Origin: Certhia americana
Taxonomy: Eukaryota > Chordata > Aves > Passeriformes > Certhiidae
DNA: 64,000 nucleotides
NCBI GenBank assembly: GCA_018697195.1
Contig: CM031860.1
Coordinates: 62,388,509 to 62,452,508 of the forward strand
Direction of reading: 5' to 3'
The notes under the pieces were generated by a model. It was not told the DNA's origin. It made no database searches and saw only the letters and a program-made list of their open reading frames with translations. The position numbers and the translations under genes were made by a program. Each line of letters starts with the position of its first letter. Position 1 is the stretch's first letter. Below, one piece after another: positions 13,642 to 25,916 of the stretch.

Positions 13642-13678
13642 CATTGGTGATATAACTCATTGCTTCAGTATTATTCAT
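13642..13678 (-). CDS. Possible first coding exon for the terminal exon at 7624 (weak)
   Basis: On the minus strand an ATG with A at -3 opens MNNTEAMSYITN and then reaches a good donor, ATG|gtgagg, leaving one base of a split codon. That phase is the one required by the acceptor at 7863; joining the two would make a protein of about 91 residues. A second phase-compatible donor lies at 8495/8496 (AAGG|gtaaga), so the pairing is ambiguous. Recorded as a hypothesis only. Confidence 0.15.
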
Positions 13679-14078
13679 ATTTTTACTGGTGCCAAATCCA
13701 CCAATATATGGATTTTAATATAGAATTAATTGCAGATAGATTTTACATAGTGTACTTACGAAGTTCCTATTCATTGATATACATTTATGGCTTGAGGAGT
13801 GAGGCTCCTGCAATTCCTCTACCACTTATTGCCAAGTTTAAATTGGTTTCTGAGGCTTCTGTGGGGAGAGAGCTTCTGTGCTTGAGTGGCCTCCTACAGA
13901 CACAGTGTCAGATCATGCAGGTTAATGAGACAGGCAGCCAGAAATGAGAGTAAAGGCAGAGCAAACAGGCTAACAAACCTTCCCTGAGCTTTGTGCCATC
14001 CCTCACAGCCCCAACAGCCTGGGCACTGCAGTCAGAGATTTCATCTCAACACACACACCAGGCAGCAGGAAAAACTTC

Positions 14079-14254
14079 CACACCTGATCACAGAAACCAA
14101 CCCCAAAACTCCCCTATTCAGTGCAGAAGTTCAGAGTATTTTTTAGGGGTCAGATAAACTCATCTCCCACACTTGATCCCAAAAATCAACCCCAAAACAC
14201 CTCCACCTAGTGTAGAAGTTCTGAGAGTTTTGAAGAGATCAGATAAACTCAGCT
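14079..14254. repeat. Tandem duplication of an 88-bp unit
   Basis: Two adjacent diverged copies of 88 bp each (14079-14166 and 14167-14254). Both start CCACAC(C/T)TGATC, contain AACCCCAAAAC, GT(G)(C/T)AGAAGTT and end (A)GATCAGATAAACTCA-type sequence. Not assigned to a known element. The unit boundary is arbitrary. Confidence 0.85.
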
Positions 14255-17200
14255 CCCACAGCTCCTTTCCATCGATGGTCTGGTTTCCTTCAGCACCTCC
14301 ACCACCAGTTCCCACGTCTGCCAGACTTCTGTTTATTTTTTAAGCAATCTGACATTTTTGGAGAAGATCAGTTGTACCTCCAAATGCAACCTAAAACAAA
14401 TAATGATGCAAAGTGCCCAAATACTGCCTTTTATGCCCTGGTTGCAGTAAACAACCCAACAGTTTAATGTTATCCACTTCTGCACCATGGATTGCAAGCA
14501 AGATTTGTGAGTCTTACAAAGGCACAAATCTAATAATGGAGAAATTCAAGTGTCTGTAACAAATACACCAGCACTTCAGGGTCTATCTATGAGAGATTGA
14601 AAGCCTAGGATTAAAAGGATTTCCAGGCAAAGGAAGCTCTTGCCAAGAGGGCCAATGCTGAGTGGTTGGTTCCCACAGTAGCACTTGTGCCACGCAAGGC
14701 ACAATTTCAGTTCACTCAACACACAAGTCCCCTTAACAAAAAACATGGAAATTAATCTCTCTCATCAAAGCCTGCTCTGAGAAATCACACTTTGACAGGA
14801 AGTAAATAAAATCTAAACCCTCCCAAAACCCAACAGAGTTAAAATGAGGGAGGGCAACAGTCCAATTTCAAATTTGAAGTAGCTGGGAAAAGTGTCCCAG
14901 AAGTGCATGGAATTGCTGCAGTAGACTCCTCTCCTCCTACTCTGCACTGCTGGCCCACAGTGTGGAGCCCCTGGGGTGTTTTCCTGAGATATCCCAGTCA
15001 AGTTTCTCCCTGTAGCCAGGCAGCAAACCCAGCTTAGTGGTTTAGCAAAGAGGGTCTCAGGTCACTGCTGAGTGCAGCCTAACAGAGCCAGCTATCAGCC
15101 CTTTTCTCAGAGTAATCACCCCAGAATGGGTAATCCAAGAGGAACATTTTGCTTCTGACAAAAAATGCTTTTGGAGATGGTCTGGGATGGCCCTGCTTTT
15201 GGACTATCCTGATTCACACACCTGAGACACAGCTGCATGTCCTCACCCTATAACACCAGGGGCAGAGGCTCCCCATCCAGCTTTGAGTAAACAGAGATTG
15301 TCTGGGAAAAGCAGTGGGGAGAAGGAGATGGTCCCTGGAGAAAGGGAAATTTGGCTCCTGAACAGAGCCAGAAGAAAGGGGAAAGAAAAAGGAGAGAGCA
15401 ATAGTGCAGAAAAAGGTATCTGAGAGGTGCAGACATTGAAGCAAATGGGAAGGGAGTTTCTTTGAGGACAGTATCCAGTCAGAAAGCCAGTGATTGATGG
15501 AAAACAAGCCTGAATTCAAGGAACCACTTGCAATAGTGCAGTGGTCAAAGGTTGTTGTTCATATTGGTTTTTTTATGACTATCTTGTTTCCTCAAGATAT
15601 TTTTGCATTTTAGTTCAGAAATATGATGGCATAATGAACCTTGACTTTTACAGTTATTTTAATCTCCTTATTAAAATTACTGTAGAGAAAAGTCATGTAT
15701 TTTCTGTGTTGAAACCCTGGATAACTTTTTCAGCCATTGTAAAATGCTGCTTATCAGGGATTTACTGGCTCAGAAAAAGGCTGGGGGGACATTTTAGTGA
15801 TTCTGGTTTCAGCTGCAGCTCAGGCACAGCCAGTTTGGTTATCTCCAAGTCATGCTCTGTGGCACAAGATGGATAACATCTCAAAAAACAACACAGGCAA
15901 TTCAGAGGCCTGGACCCATCTGAACAGTCTGAGGGGAAGATCCATAGAATTCTGAAACCATTAAAACCTTTGTGATATGGATATACTCAGCCCAACCTTT
16001 CTCTTGTAGACATGTATGATAAAGGGTAAAGATGTTTGACAACATTTCCTCTGTCCCAGGCCACTAAAAAAAACTTCCTGATGCCATCACAGTGAGGAAT
16101 TATAAGATGCCCACCCTATGAGAGGTTAATGTTAATAATGATGCTTCCTCCTGAATACAAAATACTGAGGAGGTAGGAAAAAAAAAAAAAGTCATAAAAT
16201 AGTCACTACTGAAGTATTTCTTTAAGCAAGAGCAGAGCTTTCAATAGCTTGACTGCAAACCTAAAATCCTACAGCTTTGGAAGGAGTAAGAAGAAAGTGA
16301 AAGCAGAAAATGAAAGAGCAAGGTGCTCTGTAGGATTAAATTAATAATGTAGAAAAACCTCCCAACTAAGAAACACCAGTCCTGAAAGGAAAACTAAAAT
16401 GTCACTGCAATCTAAACCGCTTCATCAATAATAAATACAATTGACTCTGGATGAGGTCTGTTGGCTCATTTTTTTTCCTGTAGAAGTGCTGTAAATGCAG
16501 GTTAGCTCCTACAAGCTGCCTTTGTCACAAGCGAGAGAAATTCTGCTGCTCAGTTCCAACAATCAGAGAGGAGCCTCTGCAGCTCCTGCCATCACCTCTG
16601 GGCCCCCAAACCAAACAGATGAATGTGCATCCCTCCCTTGGCAAGAGCCTTACCTTGTCCACATCCTCACAGCCAGGAACTACCTTCCATTCAGCTGGGG
16701 AAGCTCCAGGGGAAGCAACTGAGCTTAATGTGAGGCAGGGCTCCCGCATAAATCTCTGTATTTCTCTTAAGCCAGGCCCAGGGAAGCACAGGTTAGCGTG
16801 CCCTCTGTAGCATGCAGGACACTCCAACATTCCCACAGCTGCTGCAACCTTTCCATTTCTCTTTTGAAGTTTAATTGAGGCTCTCTTTTCCTAATCAGCT
16901 GCACCAAAGCAATAAGCTTGGATGAGGAGGGCATTATCAGGAGACAACTTAGTATGCCCAACACATGATGCTTAACAGGTCAATTAACAAACCTTATTCT
17001 CAGCCAGACGTTTTGGGGAGTAAAACCAGTATAAATTAACAGGCTTTAGAGCTCCCCTAATAATTTTCTTTCTCCTTCTTCCTCCCCCCACCCACCCCAC
17101 CCAAGTTTGAAAGGCATTTGAAAAGAAGACTAAGGGGAAGAAAAAGTCATTTAATGAGTTTTTCTTCAGATTTTTATTAAACCAAGGCAGTCATTTCTGA

Positions 17201-19824
17201 AATGGAAACAAACACCAGTCTTTTACAGTTGTATTTGAGCCTGAGAGCAGATTTCTGCTCTATCTTTCTGTAGTGAGGGAAGGAATTAAAAGACCCTTGT
17301 GCCTGGCTGTGCACAATTAAATAATCTGGGGACAGGAGTCAAGCTAATTTATAAATTTTCTCAGATTCAGCCTGGCCAATACAATCCCAGCATGAAAACA
17401 TTTATCCATGAAATTAGCTGACTTGTACCATCTAATTTTAGACTGAGACTTGAAAATTTCCCATAATCCACAAAATTTGAATCTGAAAGATGTAACAGTT
17501 TCACTGTGAAGGATGGTGGCCACAGAGGGCAGCCCTTTCAGGAGAGGAGTTGCAGGTGTTGTGTGTTGTGTTTGTAGCACAGTATTGGTAGATTTGATAT
17601 TTGGAAAAATCAGGAGACAACTAAATATGTATCAGGGTGCTCTTTTTTGGTTTTCCTTTTTTAATCTTTCCAAGTGGTTTCTATTGACTTGTGCTTTACC
17701 AGAAAAAACCCACTACAGATAATTTATTTTTTCATAAAATTCTTAGGAATCACACAATAAAAATTAGCTGAGGAAATTGATGGTGATAAAGTATGCAGTA
17801 ACAATATATGTCTCAAAACGCAACCCAAAACTGTGCAAAAATATTTTTACTGATGAAATATCTTTAGAAAATTAACAGAAATTACTGGTTTACATGTGAG
17901 TATCTGTGTGGGCGTAGACTTAAACTAATTCAGTTTTATTTTTCTTACCATCAACCTGGTTACTGAGGTTCAGAGAGTTTCCAATATCTGTGTCTTATTC
18001 AGGGGACACAGCAGCCAGTGGTTTAGGTCTCTTTAAGTCTGAAAATTTACATAAAATATGTACAGACTTTTAATTTTTTTTTTTTTCTTCTATAATATAC
18101 AGCATATATTAACACAAAGTGGGATGGGAAACCCTGCATCAGCCTGGATAAGCACAATCTGCTCATCTGACTGCAATTTCACCACGAAAAATCCTTAGGA
18201 TGATGAAAAGGGGTGAAGAGAAATATTGAAGATTGTTCAAGCCCCCATGTTTCCTACATTCTTCCTTAAAATCTATTAAAAGTTAAATGATAAAAGCTCC
18301 ATACACCTTTACATCTCTCTTAAATTAAACATCAAATAAGTTGTGTTCACATAAATACATATCTAAAGTTATTTAAGCCTATTTCTTCACTTATTTCCAA
18401 GGAATTAATCATAGAACTTAAAGATGACAATACCTGACTATGTCGTGTTTTATTTCAGGAATTGATTTTTGAGGCTTCTTTCCAGAGTGTTTTCAGAGAT
18501 TCCAGTGCAAAATCCTTTTTCTCTTCCTCCTCCTCCTCCCAAAGATCCTAATTTGAAAATTTTCAAGGTACAAAGTGTAATTGCTTTCACACAAATGCTG
18601 TCACAGAGATATGGACTGTAACCCTCTTTTCATAATTCTTTTAAAGGCAAAGAAATTTTTAAAATTATTGATTTGTGCAAAAAATCAAATCCCAGCCCTA
18701 GAATTTTTGTGGGTAAAATAGTGATCCAAGTCCCCTTCAATCATGAGAGATGCTTCCAGCTTCTTCAGGCTGAAGTGATGGAATTTTACTCATAAAAAAA
18801 GAAAGAATAGGTAGAAGTAGATAATTCAAAACAGGAAAGAACATACATAGAAAAAAAAAGAAAAAGAAAAGTCAACCTGCAAGGTCTTATCCAATACAGT
18901 TTTTGTGACTCCAGGAAATACCTATGATTTATGCACTTGTACCACTCCTTCCCACAGATATTTCTTTCATGTGCCCATGCAAAATAGGAGCTCAGCTGTA
19001 AACTGGGTTTTTTCCCACAATCACTTTACAAAGTCATTGCTGTAGGTGAAAGGAAAAAGAAAGATTATTTCTATGAGCAGTAGAAGCACTTGAAGATGCA
19101 CCCACTGAGAAAAGCTAAAATCTCTTCCTGTGGACTGGTGACTCATGTTTGGTGTACAATAAAGCTGATGTTTGAGACACCTGCAGCACACCCTGTGCTC
19201 TTAGGCAGGGAATTTTTCCACTAATCCACACAAACACAAACCTGTGGTTTAAACTGCCCCCAGTGACAGGGATCTCCCACAGCGTGTGTGGGATTTTTGA
19301 GACATCGCTGCCAGTGAAAGGAGATCATTAATCTTTGCCCTTTGCTCCCCCCCAAAAAAAAATTTATGAGCACCCCAATCACTTTAGATCAGGACACCAG
19401 GGAGAGCTGGAGGAACTTTTCTTCTGAGGACAAATAAATGAGTCACTGAAAAGCCTGAGAGTTGTGTGAGCCCTCAGCTGTGCACTCTGCAGATTTACAG
19501 ATGGAACAGATGAACCTCAGATGCATGTGGGCTTCACAGACCTTGATGACAAAGTCCAGTGATCTTAATTTATCCCATAATTATGGATCAAATAATGGAT
19601 CTTCCTTATGGCCTCAGGTGTAGACAAGGATCTAATTAATAATGAAACTTGTGTATGACAACGAGCAGACAATGTCTGGGAGCTCCTGCAGGCTCCAGGC
19701 CCAGGGCTGTGTATGGTTCAGTGCTGCTGGCAAGCTGAGGAGCCTGGGGTTTAACAGAGCCAACACCCAACCAATAAAAACACCAAACCAGATATAAACC
19801 CACTAAAAAACTGTATCTGGGTTC

Positions 19825-19846
19825 ATATATATATATATATATATAT
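19825..19846. repeat. (AT)11 microsatellite
   Basis: Perfect alternating AT of 22 bp. It lies about 20 bp from the 3' end of a CR1 copy whose other end is also next to an AT/CA repeat. Confidence 0.97.
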
Positions 19847-19865
19847 GTAAAATCATATATTCATT

Positions 19866-20330
19866 TAGGTTGGTAAAGCTCTCTAAGATCATCCAGTCCC
19901 ACCATTCCCCCAGCACAGCCAAGGCCACCACTGACCCATGCCCCAAGTGCCACATCCACATATTTTTTGAACACTTCCAGGGATGGTGAGCACAACACTT
20001 CCCTGGGCAGCCTGTTCCAATAGCTGCCAACCCTCTCTGTGAAGATTTTTTTTCCCCAACATCCAATCTAACCCTCCCCTGACCCAGCCTGAGGCCATTC
20101 CCTCTCCTCCTATCCCTGTTCCCTGGGAGCACAGCCCGACCCCCCCGGCTGTCCCCTCCTGTCAGGGAGTTGTGCAGAGCCACAAGGGCCCCCCTGAGCC
20201 TCCTTTGCTCCAGGCTGAGCCCCTTTCCCAGCTCCCTCAGCTCCTCCTGGGCCTCCAGACCCTTCCCCAGCTCTGCTCCCTTCCCTGGAGAGCTCCATCC
20301 CCTCAGTGTCTGCCTTGGAGGGAGGGACCA
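19866..20330 (-). mobile_element. CR1 LINE 3' fragment, about 465 bp
   Basis: Minus-orientation, well-preserved copy. The CR1 sense strand includes GGAGAGGGAATGGCCTCAGG, GATTGGATGTTGGGG, GGAACAGGCTGCCCAGGGAA and ends near ACTGGATGATCTTAG. Open frames of 78-126 codons over it on both strands are remnants or shadows of CR1. It is GC-richer than its surroundings and so probably relatively young. Confidence 0.95.
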
Positions 20331-20353
20331 AATATGTATGTCTATCTACATAA

Positions 20354-20387
20354 ATATACACATACACACATATATATATATATATAA
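20354..20387. repeat. CA/TA microsatellite
   Basis: ATACACATACACACATATATA-type alternating purine-pyrimidine sequence at the 5' side of the CR1 copy. Confidence 0.93.
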
Positions 20388-20966
20388 ATTCAGGCATCAT
20401 GCATGATGATGATATTAAAAAGATCATTACATCTTAAAAAGATCTTAAAAAAACTCATTACATCCCATCCAGAAGGTTCTGTGTGACACTCGTGCAATAT
20501 TCCAGCTAAATAAATGGAACACCTTGATCCTGGAGAGCAGATTTCTGCTTGTCAGATTTTTTTTGTCATTTCTCTGTGTACTGGAAATTTTTGTGCAGGC
20601 ACACCCAGAGAACACATAATTAAAAATAGTCACAGTTATAGAAAAATATTCAAATAGATTATGAGATATTAAGATTTAAAAATGGAATTTTGTTTTCATT
20701 TGTCCTCCTGCTAGCATTGAAATCTATGGTTTGGTGAGGAAACAGAGCCATAAAGATAATTTAATATGATATCCTCGAAATTCAGGCCAAAGGACCTCTC
20801 TTTTTTTTTGGGGTTTTTTTTAATAGTAATAATTTCTGCATGAAATATCTCAGGAAAAGAAAATAATAGATCAAACACATCCTTCTAGCAGAATCATTAC
20901 CTCTGAATATTCTAGGAAGCTTTGGAAACACTTTATCTCTCTTTCTTCCTTGTGTTTAATTTTTAG

Positions 20967-20984
20967 TGAGCTGGGATAAAGCAG
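20967..20984 (+). other. Possible 18-nt microexon on the plus strand
   Basis: A pyrimidine-rich acceptor (cttccttgtgtttaattttt then ag) is followed 18 nt later by the perfect donor consensus GCAG|gtaagt. The enclosed 18 nt are open in one phase (SWDKA). No neighbouring plus-strand exons are recognised, so it may belong to a non-coding transcript or be chance. Confidence 0.2.
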
Positions 20985-22548
20985 GTAAGTACAAACATTT
21001 CACATTCTGCAGTGATTTCCACTTCTTTCAAGTCCATTATTATGCAGGAGTTACCAAACAACACTGGAACTTTGAAATCTTGCCCAAAGGGAGAAGATAA
21101 GATTGAGTAACAGCTACTCACCTATGACACCTCACCTAACATTATCAAAAGAAGGAAACATTCCACAAGTAATTAAATATTTATTCCTTTAAAGGTATAA
21201 CTAGAGCACAAAAATACATTTCTACCTCCCACAGCTTTTATCAAGCTGTCAAGTTCTCCATAACTTGGTGTTAACTGAGTCATAAAGGGAAAAATATCTA
21301 AAGCAGGAGAAATGTGTGAACCCTTGCTTGAGGATGCACTTGGTCATTCAGTGAGAAATAGGAAAAAATCTTGGTTATTCCTGATCTTTGCAGGTGCAGC
21401 TCAGCAGCAAGATCAGGGTGTGCTCACTTCCAAACAGGAGCCTGAACTCCCTGCTAGGATGATTTGGGATAATGTGCCTGCCCTTAGACACAGCTTCAGA
21501 CCTGACCTTTCACTTCTGGGCAAACTCCAGGTGAAGTTTCAACCAAAAACTTTATTCTTTTTGTCTCTTCCAGCTTCCTTCCTTCTCCACACACATATTC
21601 ATCATCTTAAAAATTAACTGAGCAGCCCAGCCTGGTCTGAGGGGTTGTTCATAAAAACAACTGAGTGCATTTACAAAAAGAGTGAAAGGAGATGCATTGA
21701 CTTATTTCCATTATGTCTTTAATTCAGATTCATACAAGGGGGTTCATTTAAAAAAAACCTCCAAACCTACTAATTTTTTTGCTTGAAAATCTGACTGAAA
21801 CCTGCATTTTTATATGCAGAAATATAATTTTAAATCTGTAAATATCCATCCTCTGTATTAAAATCGAGTTTCAGTGAGACACAGGAACCTTGCTTTGGCC
21901 AGCTGTCTTTGAGACACAGAACAAAGCATCGATATAAAAATATCTCCACAGTATTTTTGTTTTCATGGTACTGTTTCCCTCTGTAGTTCCTTACCTTGGT
22001 CCATCTCTTTCTAAGGTGTAAAAATCTGAACTATAGATCAGCATTTCACACTCTCAGGGCAGTGCAGCATGGAAATACTGGATCAAAGTGAATCTCTGCA
22101 GATGCTTCATCCCCTGCTCCCTTAATTGTCAAAGCATTTGTTCAGCTTCAAACATATGAAAACTATCATTCTTATGGAGCCAAGCACTTAAACTCACGTG
22201 TCTGTTTAATAATGATATTGAGATCAGTGGGAATTAAGGATTAGAAAGTGCTTGTCTGAGTAATGGACTGTTATTTTGCTACACTTCAAACCTCTATTCC
22301 TTTGTAGAAATGACCTGCTCAGTAGCTCTTTGACCTAAAATATGTATTTAGATATGTTAACTCTTCACTTTCAGATGCTCAATTTAATAAATAAACAAGT
22401 AAGGGGAAAAGAAATAACTTAGAAAAACTATTTTGAAAGTTATCTACAGGCTTTCTGTGTTCTCACTTCTTAATTCAGGATTTGTCTCCTTGCTGAAGAT
22501 GCATATTATAAATTGAAATACCTTCACGGCCATTTTCCTGCGGTTTAT

Positions 22549-22611
22549 TAAAATGGGAAAGCCAAAATGGGAAGCTTATCAAACGGGAAGTTTATCAAAA
22601 TGGAAAGCCAA
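22549..22611. repeat. Small imperfect tandem repeat
   Basis: Several short copies of AAATGGGAAGCC / GGGAAG(C/T)TTATCAAA in about 60 bp. Confidence 0.7.
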
Positions 22612-23273
22612 GCATTTTCTGTAGCCTTCTTCTTATGGCAACAGGTGAAAAGATACAGATATTTCTGACTGACTTTGGTAACTTGGGTGTCTAATTCTCA
22701 CAGAGAAAATAAAATGCCTGGCATATGAATAACAAGAAGAGTGACCACAGAATTCAAAACCACTAGAAACTTTCCCCAGCTAAGAGAGGCTTCTCTGACC
22801 TTCACGTTGATCTTCAAAACAGCTGGAATTTGCCAGCTGGAAGCAAATCATTTAAAAAAAAATAAGTTCTGTCATTATGAAATACATAATCACTTCTCTT
22901 GCATTTTAGGCACAACTTGAACATTTTCCAGGAAGATGTGTGATATCCACATATTTGGTTGAGAACCAAGGTGGAAGTCATGAGAAAGAGGTGCAGATTT
23001 CCGAGCAAAGGTGTGAGGTTCCCTTTTTTCGATGGAGGACTGTCTCTAGAGAACTTTTCTGAAATCCACATTATATTTTTATGCCTACGCTTTATACTGC
23101 ACTCAAAATTCTTCTAGAGCTGTAAGATCTAAGAAAAAGAATTTCACAATTTACTTAAGAAAACCCCCCCCTTTTTTTTTTAATATTGAACTTGCTGTTT
23201 GACAGTTCACTTTGTAACACTGGATCTCTGAGTTCCAAGGGCCAGCGGTTACTTTTTGCTTATCTAGTAATTT

Positions 23274-23328
23274 CATAGAATCATAGAATGGTTTGGGTTG
23301 GAAGGGACCTTAAAGACCATATAATTAA
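23274..23328 (-). mobile_element. Short CR1 3'-end fragment
   Basis: Minus orientation, only the last 50 or so bases: TCATAGAATCATAGAATGG, then TTTGGGTTGGAAGGGACC and TTAAAGACCAT. The two terminal units are intact. Confidence 0.93.
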
Positions 23329-25052
23329 AACTGTCAGTGCCTTACCTGATTTAGTCTCTCCTTGCATGACAGCAATTCCAGATTTTGTAATGCTTCTCAT
23401 GTTTTCATGTATTTGTCCATCCCTTGTTTCAGATGAGTGGATAAAAACTGCATGAACAATTCAAACACAGGCACCCAATATTTTCCTCTATCAAACCTGT
23501 CCTCATCCTGTTGGCTTTACTACACGAGCTGGGCACTGAACTGGCACCCCCTGGCTGGGTCTTGCCTCATTTCCTCATGTGGATTACTTCATCATTTATC
23601 AACACTAAATTTTATTGTATGACCATGAAGATATTTAGAGCACAGATGGACAAAAGGCAAATAATCCATCCAAAAGTAGGGTGCAAATGTCCATGGACTT
23701 ACTTGCTTAAAATCACTCTGGATTCTTCCCTCACTGACTCTGATTTTCCTGGAGCATTTCACAGACAACAGTCACTATTCTGAGTGACTGATCCCAGCTT
23801 CCTTTCACTATGATCTTTATCCATGGAGACCCCAGCACTGGAGAGTCCACATGTTCATGGATTCCATTAGACTACGTTTTCCTCTAAACTTTTCCAAATT
23901 TGAGATGTCTTTTAGAGCAACAACATAGTTTTAAAGCAACCATTAAGTTAATCCATCAGACTTTTAGAGGAAAACACTTCTGAAGAAGAGCTATTACTTA
24001 TATTCATGGCGAATTGCCTATTTTCCTTTTTCATGCAGCATGCCAGGGCATTTTTACTTGTCTGTTATTTGCTATTTTTGTCTTTAGACTCTGTATCTGT
24101 CTTTTGTCTCTGTAATCTCATTTGTATTAGGGGGTTAATTATTACTACAAACAATGTCAGTCCATGTCAGACTCCAGGGCTTTATAGGGAAAGATCTGCA
24201 AGGACTTCCCCATATCTCCTATATTTTTCTCATGTCTACACTCTCCAGCTCTGATTGGAGAACTGCTTTTATTACATAGTACAACTAAACAAAGCAAAAA
24301 TAGTAATTTCCAAAAAGACCTCTGAGAGTATATTTCTTTACATAGACTGTGTAGGAGGGCAATAGAACAAAATTTGGTGCCTTGCTATTCTGAGGAATAA
24401 TCAGCGTATCTGAGACAACATCCAAACATCTCTCCAAAACTCTGCAAGGGCTACACTTGTCACTATTGGTGTAACTCAGAGTTTATCAAGTGTTTCAAAT
24501 CCCCTGTGTGACCATGAATGTCCCCTGAACATTGATAGTATCTAATTATAAGGAAAATTAATAGATGCCCATTGTTTTTCTTTTATATATACACTCAGAC
24601 TTTTTGATAATGATAATACAGGCTCTGTAGTTAAACAACTGTTGGTGTTAAAAGGGAATAAAAATAGGTATCTGTGCAGTGGACTTTGTACAGGTCTATA
24701 AAGTGTGGTACAATAGATGATTCCAAGGTTTTGAAGTGCCAACCTTACAAGCGAATAAATAGAATTACGTTTGTTGTGAGGTGTTGCATTTAAACAAATA
24801 ATTTCATCCCACATGACACATACGTCTCATACGTATTGAGGGTTAAATCTGTCTCAGATCTAAACTCTGGTTATGACCCACTGACCATGTTTGGCTTATT
24901 CTGGTTATTGAAAAATGAGGACATTCACAAAAATTAAGAATAAAAATGGAAGGACAAGGCAGAATTAGTAACTCTATACATCAACTATGCTTCAGAAGAT
25001 ACCTGTGCATTAAAGGAGACAAGCCAGGTTGAGGATTCCAAGGTTAAATGAG

Positions 25053-25058
25053 TTTATT
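25053..25058 (-). terminator. Candidate distal poly(A) signal of CTNNA2
   Basis: AATAAA on the minus strand (context CTCAATAAACTC), about 860 nt past the stop codon. A downstream TGGCTTGTCTCC is a reasonable cleavage-stimulating element. It would end the transcript near 25035. Confidence 0.4.
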
Positions 25059-25183
25059 GAGTTAGTGGTTACAATGGTATGTCAGATACCTGTAATCCAA
25101 GCTACACCTACATATTTGCCTCTAAATTCTCACACTGTCAGTTTCCGTGTCTCTAAACATTCCACCACCAGGTCTTCTATTAC

Positions 25184-25228
25184 TAATATAATAATAATAA
25201 TAATAATCAGAATAATAATCATAATATA
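25184..25228. repeat. (ATA)n trinucleotide repeat in the probable CTNNA2 3' UTR
   Basis: TAATAATAATAATAATAATA with later interruptions (CAG, TCA). If the distal poly(A) signal is used it lies in the mRNA, as a TAT-type repeat. Confidence 0.93.
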
Positions 25229-25562
25229 AAAGGCAATGTCAATCACCATATTGTGCTTCATACTCCACCATAAGGAATTCAATTGGCAAAAGTAAACCTC
25301 TGGTCATATTAATGGGATTAATTGAAATGTGAGCAATCATAACACTACTAGAATATAAAGAACAAAATCTGGTTCAAAAGAAGCATTTTTTAAGATGAAT
25401 TAGTTTGAATCTGTTTTAAAAATTCACATACTATAATGAAGATGACTTAAAAGTTATATCATTTAATTATTGGGCCACACATTGAAGCATATTGGCTAGT
25501 ACATTTTTGCACTGCAACAGAAGCAATACAAGCTTTATGGTCTACCATTACAATTCCATTTT

Positions 25563-25568
25563 TATTTT
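25563..25568 (-). terminator. Candidate proximal poly(A) signal of CTNNA2
   Basis: AATAAA on the minus strand, about 350 nt past the stop codon and inside an A-rich stretch. It is the first canonical hexamer after the stop. The surrounding A-run makes chance occurrence likely, so use is uncertain. Confidence 0.35.
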
Positions 25569-25916
25569 TTTTTCACTTAATATACCTGCCAACCTAATGT
25601 TTCTTGCATGCATAAAAATTTCAGGGTTTAGACTTGAATTTATCATTTTTTCCACATGTATACCCCCGTGATGCAAATTCTTTGGCCAATTTAATGCTAT
25701 AGTTTAGTCTAAAAAGGAAGCTTGGAGTTAAGTCCACTTAGTATCAGAAGGCAATGCCATGAATTTTGGGCACTGCAGAGAGTTATTTACTGGAATAAAG
25801 CCTCAGGTAGCATGCAAATTGTCACTTTGTCCCCCCCACCCCATGCCAGACGCACACAAGTCGGCAGGTATGCATACAAAAAAGAATATAAAACCCTCCT
25901 GGTAAAGCTCAGTGGT

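Larger units (their letters stand above)
12687..19824. other. Non-coding sequence
   Basis: Holds the 88-bp tandem duplication and a possible small minus-strand exon at 13642-13678. Otherwise I see nothing beyond short A/T runs and chance open frames. Confidence 0.6.
20388..25034. other. Intergenic sequence downstream of CTNNA2
   Basis: Contains the possible plus-strand microexon (20967-20984), a small tandem repeat and a short CR1 end. No coding gene was recognised. Confidence 0.65.
25035..25916 (-). other. CTNNA2: CTNNA2 3' UTR (3' limit inferred)
   Basis: This is the AT-rich sequence after the stop codon. Two AATAAA signals are seen on the minus strand. The proximal one at 25563-25568 would give a UTR of about 370 nt. 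The distal one at 25053-25058 is followed about 20 nt later by TGGCTTGTCTCC, a plausible U/GU downstream element, and would give about 880 nt. The distal site agrees better with the long UTR expected for this gene, but both could be used. A trinucleotide repeat lies inside the distal part. Confidence 0.5.

Noticed and set aside
19803..20427. Several open frames of 69-126 codons on both strands
   Set aside because: All lie over the CR1 copy and its flanking dinucleotide repeats.
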